Assembly: GCA_002422995.1 (NCBI GenBank)
Contig: DIUK01000097.1
Span: 1-5,624 of the forward strand
DNA: 5,624 bases
Source: Rhodocyclaceae bacterium UBA6160
GTDB taxonomy: Bacteria; Pseudomonadota; Gammaproteobacteria; Burkholderiales; Rhodocyclaceae
Direction: 5' to 3'
The notes beneath the pieces were generated by a model that did not search any database, was not told the DNA's origin, and saw only the letters and a list, made by a program, of their open reading frames with translations. Of this stretch, positions 1 through 4,032 are shown one piece after another. The translations under genes were made by a program, and so were the position numbers. Within the stretch, counting starts at the first letter, position 1, and every line of letters starts with the position of its first letter.

Positions 1-214
1 CAACTTCCCCAACCGCCTGGGCATCGACACCCGCGTGTACCTGAGCTCGGCAGAACTCGCCGCCGTCGCCGCACTGATGGGCAAAATCCCCACCATGGCG
101 GAATATCTGGAACAAGTGAAAGTAGTCAATGCCAAAGCAGCGGATGTGTATCGCTACATGAACTTTGACCAGATCAAGGAATTCAGCGAAGTGGCGGATA
201 CGGTGACGGTGTAA
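1..214 (+). CDS. acnB: Aconitate hydratase B, C-terminal end (partial)
   Basis: AcnB isomerises citrate to isocitrate in the cytoplasmic TCA cycle with a [4Fe-4S] cluster; in many proteobacteria it also handles 2-methylaconitate-type substrates. Only the last 70 codons are present, read in the frame starting at base 2 and ending in TAA at 212-214. The peptide begins NFPNRLG, followed by a VYLSSAELAAVAALMGKIPT stretch and a YRYMNFDQI segment. From memory these match the C-terminal swivel-domain end of E. coli AcnB (NFPNRLG, LASAELAAVAALIGKLPT, YRYLNFNQL). The cluster cysteines and most of the protein lie upstream of the window. The gene originally ended about 17 bp before a bidirectional terminator, which is now split by the inserted cassette, so its transcript may read into the cassette. 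The identification is firm for the fragment; nothing can be said about the missing part. Confidence 0.93.
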   Translation, partial: NFPNRLGIDTRVYLSSAELAAVAALMGKIPTMAEYLEQVKVVNAKAADVYRYMNFDQIKEFSEVADTVTV

Positions 215-230
215 GCAGCATCGCAACCAA

Positions 231-250
231 CAAAAAAGCCCCGGGAAACC
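231..250. terminator. Left half of a split bidirectional terminator
   Basis: This stretch reads C, A6, GCCCCGG, then GAAACC. The first 14 bases (231-244) are the exact reverse complement of 2343-2356, about 2.1 kb away. The GAAACC at 245-250 is repeated in direct orientation at 2339-2344. Joining 250 directly to 2345 gives a 7-bp GC stem closed by a GAAA tetraloop, with A6 on one side and T6 on the other. That is a classic terminator for the convergent acnB and TonB-like genes. The half present here cannot form that hairpin by itself. The reading as an interrupted terminator is inference from this exact reconstruction. Confidence 0.8.
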
Positions 251-292
251 GCAAGCCGTTTCCTAAATCTGTTGAAACAATGAGATGCAGGG
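251..292 (+). repeat. Left terminal inverted repeat of the cassette
   Basis: Bases 254-278 (from AGCCGTTTCC to GTTGAAAC) are a perfect 25-bp inverted match to 2334-2310. Matching continues with one mismatch and four identical bases (280-283). After a 4-base insertion (284-287) comes a shared CAGGG (288-292). The outermost three bases differ from the right arm. The repeat lies at the junction with the split terminator and is not part of a coding region. Confidence 0.8.
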
Positions 293-321
293 CTCAAACC
301 AGGCTCTGTGCCTCATTGTTT
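275..321 (+). other. Subterminal stem-loop inside the left end
   Basis: AAACAATGAG (275-284) pairs perfectly with CTCATTGTTT (312-321), 10 bp. Further pairing inside is possible between 288-293 and 303-308, with one G-T pair. The outer stem begins inside the left terminal repeat, and the descending arm ends in a short T run. It could act as a weak terminator for acnB read-through or as a transposase/host-factor site; the sequence does not decide between these. The right end has no equivalent hairpin. Confidence 0.5.
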
Positions 322-550
322 TGGCAAAAAATCCAGTGGAAAAGATTTCTTTCCCAGCAAATCCAGACACTGAACCCGGCCTCGGAGCTGAAACCGATGC
401 CGCTTTCAGTGTTTTCATCAACACACTTCCGGACGTGCCGGAAATCTTCGTATTTCTTCGAGGCTGGCTGCATCCCAATCAACTGCCAGAAGAATTCGGG
501 CAGCCCCGAGTAGCACGAGAGGGGGCAGCCAACCATGAGGCAAGTCTTTG
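293..550. other. Leader region of the cassette without a recognisable gene
   Basis: About 260 bp lie between the left repeat and the operator arms. Open frames of about 70-100 codons exist on both strands here, but none has a convincing ribosome binding site or a protein I recognise. One minus-strand frame (478 to 263) stops inside the terminal repeat, as transposase genes often do, so a decayed transposase remnant is possible but unproven. The only clear structure is a small perfect hairpin, TTCCGG-ACGTG-CCGGAA, at 427-443. Confidence 0.4.
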
Positions 551-575
551 TAAACCCGATGTCCATGTAGGTTTT
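551..575 (+). promoter_or_regulatory. Upstream operator arm (IR1) of the abiE promoter
   Basis: TAAACCCGAT, five variable bases, TGTAGG, one base, TTT. The reverse complement of 626-650 has the same pattern; 19 of 25 positions are identical by hand alignment. The arm ends 11 bp upstream of the -35 box. In the Serratia system AbiEi is known to bind two inverted repeats of about 23 bp in its own promoter and to repress it. The size, number, orientation and placement seen here fit that arrangement, so this is inferred to be an AbiEi operator half. Confidence 0.7.
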
Positions 576-586
576 GTGGATACCTA

Positions 587-615
587 TTGACTTAAGACAA
601 GAGACAGTCGATAAT
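587..615 (+). promoter_or_regulatory. Sigma70-type promoter of abiEi-abiEii
   Basis: TTGACT at 587-592 and GATAAT at 610-615 are separated by exactly 17 bp, close to the sigma70 consensus. Transcription would start near 621-623, about 38 bp before the abiEi ATG. The promoter sits between the two operator-like arms. A separate 7-bp inverted repeat, ATTGACT (586-592) with AGTCAAT (617-623), includes the -35 box. No better promoter is visible between 293 and 659. Confidence 0.72.
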
Positions 616-625
616 TAGTCAATTG

Positions 626-650
626 AAACCCTACAAATTTATCGGGTTTA
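626..650 (-). promoter_or_regulatory. Downstream operator arm (IR2) of the abiE promoter
   Basis: Inverted partner of 551-575. ATCGGGTTTA at 641-650 is the exact complement of TAAACCCGAT at 551-560, and CCTACA at 630-635 matches the TGTAGG block. The arm covers roughly the first 30 transcribed bases and ends nine bases before the abiEi start codon. A repressor bound here would block initiation or early elongation, and binding to both arms could bend or loop the DNA across the promoter. The role is inferred from the known AbiEi mechanism. Confidence 0.7.
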
Positions 651-659
651 GGTTGACAT

Positions 660-1208
660 ATGAACCGCATGGATTTGCTCAAACGACTAGAAGACCTGGA
701 ACGCAGAAATGTTTTCGTTCTTTCAAAAAGAGACATTGAGAAGCTTTTCCCCGATGAAGACGAAAAGGCAATGGAAAAATCGCTGCAGCGGATGGTCAAG
801 GACGGGATTCTCGACAAGGCTGCCAGAGGAATTTATGTAAATTCTTCCGCGGCATCGCGCAACGCCGGACGTCTCATCGAAGAGGTCGCCAAAGCCTTGC
901 GCCCGGGAAAGATTTGCTACATCAGCCTGGAGAGCATGCTTTCCGAATATGGTGTTATCTCGCAAATTCCCATGAGCCGCCTGACGGTGATGACGACAGG
1001 CAGCAGCGGGCTGCATGAGACGCCATACGGAGTCATCGAGTTCACCCATACCAAGAGAAGCGTTCCGGATGTTCTGAATAGAACCATTTTCGTCAAGGGA
1101 CGGCCTCTTCGCATCGCAAAAAAACAGGCGGCGGCCCAAGACCTCCTAAGGATTGGTCGCAACACCGACATGATTGATTACGAAGAGCTGGAAGAGGAGG
1201 AGGCCTGA
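660..1208 (+). CDS. abiEi: AbiEi-family type IV antitoxin / transcriptional autorepressor
   Basis: 182 aa. Residues 1-60 look like a winged helix-turn-helix: charged helices, then the LDKAARGIYVN turn, which is typical of AbiEi proteins. The second domain has the family's YISLESMLSEYGVI helix (88-100), the strand SRLTVMTTGSS (106-116), the GVIEFTH strand (124-130) and an A..QDLLRIGRN segment (157-168). In known AbiE systems the antitoxin opposes the toxin without stable binding to it (type IV) and represses its own operon. The ATG at 660 is chosen because it directly follows the operator and has a weak TTAGG about 7 bases upstream; ATG 669 is an alternative. The C-terminus is strongly acidic (EELEEEEA), and its codons encode the ribosome binding site of abiEii. 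The stop overlaps the next start by one base. At 182 residues it is slightly short for the family but appears complete. Confidence 0.86.
   Translation: MNRMDLLKRLEDLERRNVFVLSKRDIEKLFPDEDEKAMEKSLQRMVKDGILDKAARGIYVNSSAASRNAGRLIEEVAKALRPGKICYISLESMLSEYGVISQIPMSRLTVMTTGSSGLHETPYGVIEFTHTKRSVPDVLNRTIFVKGRPLRIAKKQAAAQDLLRIGRNTDMIDYEELEEEEA
1195..1200 (+). promoter_or_regulatory. Strong ribosome binding site for abiEii inside abiEi
   Basis: AGGAGG lies 7 bases before the abiEii ATG, within a GA-rich run (1187-1203) that encodes the Glu tail of AbiEi. It is far stronger than the site ahead of abiEi. With the TGATG stop/start overlap it suggests translational coupling, and possibly toxin translation that matches or exceeds that of the antitoxin. 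Confidence 0.8.
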
Positions 1209-2185
1209 TGAAAAAAGAAGACTTCAAGAAGTATGTGGAGATTGCCTTGAATAACACTGATCTCGCAACTATGCGGCAGGTTGTGGAAAAAGAGCTGATG
1301 CACTACGAGATATTCAACGCCTTGGATGAAGAGGGGCTGCTCAAGAACTTGGTGTTTCAAGGCGGGACATCCCTGCGGCTTTGCCGCGGCTCGGATCGAT
1401 TCAGCGAAGACCTTGATTTCGCCGGTGGCAAAGATTTTTCCTCAGCCAGCATGGAAAGGATCAAGGATTGCATTGTCAAACGAATTGGCGGGCGTTTCGG
1501 CTTGGCGGTTTCGGTCAAGGAACCAAAGCCGGCAAAAGAAGCAACTCTGGTCAATGTTGACAAGTGGCTGGTCTCCATTGAAACCAGCCCGGGTGAACCC
1601 CATGTGCCACGGCAAAAAATCAAGATCGAAATTGCCAATATTCCGGCATACACCCGAGAGGCCGTTCCTTTGAGGATGAATTATTCAGTAGTGGAAGGCA
1701 TGAATAGGGTCATTGTGATCGCCGAAACAATCGAGGAAATTTTGGCGGACAAAGTTGTCGCGTTGCCGACCTCGATTGCGAAGATAGAAGGTGGAAGCCT
1801 GATTTCAACGCCGACGAAAATCCGGCATCGAGATATTTGGGATATTGTTTGGCTGGTTGAGCAGGGCGCGAAGCTCGATCCGAATATGGTCAAGGCAAAA
1901 CTAAACGATTACGGCATCCAGAATTACGAAAAACTGCTCGACCACGCGATCAAAGCGGTTCCAAGCATTGCGTCAGGAGCGGAATTCAAAGCCCAAATGC
2001 AAAGGTTCATCAGGAAGAGTTCGCTCGACAACGCTTTCGGGAAGCCCGGCTTTGACGCTTACCTGTCAAACACCGTCAACAGGCTTTTCAACGAAACAAA
2101 ATCGGCGCTAACTGTTCAAGCGCCCGCACAGGTCGAACCACGACCTCGACGGATGCGATCGAAGGGCCACGGGTTGTCTCGTTAG
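1208..2185 (+). CDS. abiEii: AbiEii/MenT-type nucleotidyltransferase toxin
   Basis: 325 aa, from ATG 1208 (sharing its A with the abiEi TGA) to TAG 2183-2185. Motifs of the AbiEii/AbiGii nucleotidyltransferase family appear in order: GGTSLRL (52-58, nucleotide-binding motif), RFSEDLDF (64-71, with metal-binding Asp68 and Asp70), KIKIEIA (137-143, with Glu141 as the likely third acidic residue), EEILADK (176-182) and RHRDIWDI (206-213, with Arg208, Asp209 and Asp212). A helical C-terminal half follows, ending in a Pro/Arg-rich basic tail (306-325). Characterised relatives bind GTP (AbiEii) or add nucleotides to tRNA 3' ends (mycobacterial MenT), stopping growth. In phage-defence contexts they act as abortive-infection effectors. 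All catalytic positions I can identify are present, so the toxin looks active. The exact nucleotide and RNA target here are unknown. No frameshift or truncation is seen. Confidence 0.88.
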   Translation: MKKEDFKKYVEIALNNTDLATMRQVVEKELMHYEIFNALDEEGLLKNLVFQGGTSLRLCRGSDRFSEDLDFAGGKDFSSASMERIKDCIVKRIGGRFGLAVSVKEPKPAKEATLVNVDKWLVSIETSPGEPHVPRQKIKIEIANIPAYTREAVPLRMNYSVVEGMNRVIVIAETIEEILADKVVALPTSIAKIEGGSLISTPTKIRHRDIWDIVWLVEQGAKLDPNMVKAKLNDYGIQNYEKLLDHAIKAVPSIASGAEFKAQMQRFIRKSSLDNAFGKPGFDAYLSNTVNRLFNETKSALTVQAPAQVEPRPRRMRSKGHGLSR

Positions 2186-2299
2186 CACTGCTCAGTGCCC
2201 GGGCGAAGATGCCATTGTTCGAGGCGACCCGAGTTTCCCGAGTGGCATGACCAACAAAGCCCCTCCGTTCCCGGCGGGCCCTAATTTGCTGTTCTGCTA

Positions 2300-2338
2300 C
2301 CCTGTCATCGTTTCAACAGATTTAGGAAACGGCTCGGA
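2300..2338 (-). repeat. Right terminal inverted repeat of the cassette
   Basis: Inverted copy of the left end: 2310-2334 is the perfect complement of 254-278. After one mismatch, 2305-2308 match 283-280, and CCCTG at 2300-2304 matches CAGGG at 288-292. The tip (2335-2338, CGGA) differs from the left tip. Next come the direct repeat GAAACC and the right half of the host terminator. The 114 bp between the abiEii stop and this repeat hold no gene. The only structure there is a small hairpin, GCACTG-CT-CAGTGC, at 2185-2198, with no T run. Confidence 0.8.
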
Positions 2339-2355
2339 GAAACCGGGGCTTTTTT
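2333..2355 (+). terminator. Probable hybrid terminator of the abiE operon
   Basis: CTCGG (2333-2337) pairs with CCGGG (2343-2347), including one G-T pair, across an AGAAA loop, and T6 follows at 2350-2355. The 5' arm comes from the cassette end; the 3' arm and T run are the right half of the old host terminator. The stem is short, so efficiency is uncertain, but it is the best terminator downstream of abiEii on the plus strand. The outer part, 2339-2356, is also the right half of the split bidirectional terminator described at 231-250. Confidence 0.5.
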
Positions 2356-2453
2356 GTTTTGGCGCCGTATCACCAGCGCCGACTTTTATCAGGTTATTTC
2401 AATCATCCAATACCTCGCATCCGGCATTTTCACATTGCCCATTCGCCTGCCAA

Positions 2454-3338
2454 TCAATCACAATCATGGCTGCCAAAGCTGCGGGTAAAGCCGCCACCCT
2501 CGCCTTCGCGCGGTGGATAGATGCAGATCAGCACGGAAAAAGATTCCATCGCGCGGCGGATATCCTGCGGGAAGGCCGAAAAAGGCGAGGCCAAATCGAT
2601 CACTTGCTTGATGTAGGCAATCTGTACTTGCTGATCGGCCGCGCGGATGACGCGATAGCTTTTCAATGTGCCGTCCGGCTTTAAAACAATCTGCACCAGG
2701 GCTTTGCGCGAGCCGCGCGCACGCGGGTCGTTTTTCACAAAGGCGGAACTTTGATTCAACTTGCGCACGAAAGCGTCGAAGTACATCTGCAAGCTAAAGG
2801 GCTCGACAGTTTTGTTATCAAGCGACGATTCCACCCCTGAAACATCGCCTTGCTGCGCCAGGCGCCGCCCCTCCTCTCTGGCGCTGGCCAAGGCCTGCCG
2901 CGAGAGTTCCGCGCCTTTTGATGGCGGCCTTGGTGGTGCGGGCGGCGGCGTTTTGAGTTCATCCAGAAACTGATTCATCTCGTCGCGCTCAGCAATGCTC
3001 CAAGTCCGTTGCCGCGTGAGCTCGGCAGGCACGCTCATCACTTTGGGGCGTCGCGGCTTCTTCGTTTGATGCTTTAAGGGCTGCCGCTTTGGCGCAGGCA
3101 ATATGGCAGGCGCTGGGGGCGTGATAACCGCTGGCTGATCAGTAGTTTCAGGTTTTAATCTTGCGGTAATTCGCGTTTCTGCGCCATCACCCCGTGCCGC
3201 CTTTTGGGCGCGGTCACTCGGTGAGCCGGTGTGGATCAACAGCACCAGTCCGTGCAGCACGATGGACAAGAGCAGCGTAAACTTGAATCGCTTGTGCGAG
3301 CGGCCGTTACCCTCACCGCCCCATGAAGTCGTGCTCAC
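2454..3338 (-). CDS. TonB-like inner-membrane protein with Pro-rich linker
   Basis: 294 aa. There is a basic N-terminus, one hydrophobic segment (about 19-36, FKFTLLLSIVLHGLVLLI), a Pro- and Lys/Arg-rich middle (about 70-142), a short helical stretch (145-165) and a compact C-terminal domain (about 183-276). The C-terminal domain contains VQIVLKPDGTLKSYRV and ends with ICIYPP. This is the layout of TonB/TolA-type proteins anchored in the inner membrane and spanning the periplasm. The LKPDG-L pattern resembles TonB C-terminal domains, though no strict TonB signature is obvious and no exbB/exbD genes are nearby. The start is GTG at 3338: the frame reaches an upstream stop (TAA at 3369-3371) with no ATG in between, and the ribosome binding site is weak. 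It lies 49 bp after the hemerythrin gene on the same strand and is probably co-transcribed with it. Substrate and partner are unknown. Confidence 0.72.
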   Translation of the reverse strand: MSTTSWGGEGNGRSHKRFKFTLLLSIVLHGLVLLIHTGSPSDRAQKAARGDGAETRITARLKPETTDQPAVITPPAPAILPAPKRQPLKHQTKKPRRPKVMSVPAELTRQRTWSIAERDEMNQFLDELKTPPPAPPRPPSKGAELSRQALASAREEGRRLAQQGDVSGVESSLDNKTVEPFSLQMYFDAFVRKLNQSSAFVKNDPRARGSRKALVQIVLKPDGTLKSYRVIRAADQQVQIAYIKQVIDLASPFSAFPQDIRRAMESFSVLICIYPPREGEGGGFTRSFGSHDCD

Positions 3339-3387
3339 ACGGCTTGTCGATGCTTTAAAGCACTTTCCTTAACGGCCAGCATCTGAC

Positions 3388-3921
3388 TTAACGGGGTTTG
3401 ACCACAACCTCAGTTTCGCTCATTTTGGGATTGCGCCGCAACACCACGGGTGCAACTCTTTCCCCGCCAAAACTTTGCTTGACCATCCATTTAGCCAGGG
3501 CTGAGTCCAGGTAATCCGCATGTCCGGGGAACCACTCTTCCAGCGCAGTGACCAGACCACGCCCCACCGAGAGCTTCTTTTCAATTTCCATTGCTTGCAC
3601 GCCCTGCACGGAGGCCAAGACAGCGGCATGCTCATCAATATGACAATCCATGGATGGAAAATCCGTGGCTTTCATCCACGCATTTTCTTCATTGAAATGC
3701 CGCACAGCATGCTTTTCAAACGCATCCAGGGCCGCTGCGAATGTTTCGTCTGAAGCCTGCTTCATGGCATTCACCAGCTCAACAAATTCCTTATGCGTGT
3801 CATCCATGGGGATGTAACCCAGCAAATAGGAGTCTGACCAGTCAAATTGTTCGCCCTGACCGTTCGTTTGAGCACCCTGTTGTTTGGTCGTTGCTTGATC
3901 GTTGCTTGATTTATCACTCAT
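3388..3921 (-). CDS. Bacteriohemerythrin (non-heme diiron O2-binding protein)
   Basis: 177 aa, predicted soluble. All seven expected diiron ligands are visible with canonical spacing: His43 (MDDTHKEF), His75 and Glu79 (HAVRHFNEE), His94 and His98 (CHIDEH), His134 and Asp139 (WFPGHADYLD). The fold is the usual four-helix bundle. Roles known for the family are oxygen storage, delivery or sensing, and iron handling. There is a polar Gln/Ser/Asn-rich N-terminal tail of about 25 residues before the WSDSYLLG start of the domain, and a basic C-terminal extension from about residue 148. Neither is recognisable as a signaling domain. The ATG at 3921 is supported by GGAG at 3927-3930, five bases upstream. 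A candidate promoter lies at 3956-3984, so the gene may be transcribed apart from uvrB. Confidence 0.92.
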   Translation of the reverse strand: MSDKSSNDQATTKQQGAQTNGQGEQFDWSDSYLLGYIPMDDTHKEFVELVNAMKQASDETFAAALDAFEKHAVRHFNEENAWMKATDFPSMDCHIDEHAAVLASVQGVQAMEIEKKLSVGRGLVTALEEWFPGHADYLDSALAKWMVKQSFGGERVAPVVLRRNPKMSETEVVVKPR

Positions 3922-3955
3922 TGCCGCTCCATCCTGTGTCTGTCATTCATTGTCG

Positions 3956-3984
3956 TTCATACATTGCCAAGCATTGTAAATCAA
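3956..3984 (-). promoter_or_regulatory. Candidate promoter of the hemerythrin gene
   Basis: Read on the minus strand, TTGATT (3984-3979) and TATGAA (3961-3956) are separated by 17 bp, about 35 bp before the hemerythrin start codon. Each box departs from the sigma70 consensus at one or two positions. The 111-bp gap after uvrB also has a 6-bp inverted repeat (3996-4001 with 4020-4025) without a T run, which is at best a weak terminator of uvrB. Confidence 0.42.
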
Positions 3985-4032
3985 GGCGATGCACCCATGG
4001 CTGCAATATAACGCCGTACGCCATGCTTAAGC

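Larger units (their letters stand above)
251..2338. mobile_element. Non-autonomous inverted-repeat cassette carrying abiEi-abiEii
   Basis: The 2088-bp unit is bounded by terminal inverted repeats (251-292 and 2300-2338) and by a direct repeat GAAACC at 245-250 and 2339-2344, the likely target-site duplication. The duplication may be 7 bp, GAAACCG, since base 251 and base 2345 are both G. Removing the unit with one duplicate restores a perfect terminator hairpin, which defines the empty site. The only convincing genes inside are the abiE toxin-antitoxin pair; I see no transposase, integrase or resolvase. By hand count of single lines, an abiE line is about 45-53% GC and uvrB lines about 58-65%, in keeping with a foreign origin but not proof of one. 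I do not recognise the repeat family. It could be a transposase-less derivative of an insertion sequence, moved in trans. Confidence 0.72.

Noticed and set aside
285..590. 101-codon plus-strand open frame ahead of abiEi
   Set aside because: No ribosome binding site, it starts inside the subterminal hairpin, runs through the IR1 operator arm and into the -35 box, and the product is not recognisable.
723..1139. 138-codon minus-strand open frame
   Set aside because: Lies wholly antisense to abiEi, whose protein has clear family motifs; best explained as a shadow frame.
2228..2243. Direct repeat CCCGAGT-TT-CCCGAGT
   Set aside because: Only two 7-bp copies in a short spacer; no array, no repeat/spacer periodicity and no cas genes, so not a CRISPR and probably chance.
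2247..2684. 145-codon plus-strand open frame across the right cassette boundary
   Set aside because: Spans the inverted repeat, the split terminator and the antisense of the TonB-like gene; no ribosome binding site and no family resemblance, so not a fusion gene.
3351..3362. Palindrome TGCTTTAAAGCA between hemerythrin and the TonB-like gene
   Set aside because: A 12-bp palindrome without a loop or T run is not a convincing terminator or a known operator; it does not separate the two genes.
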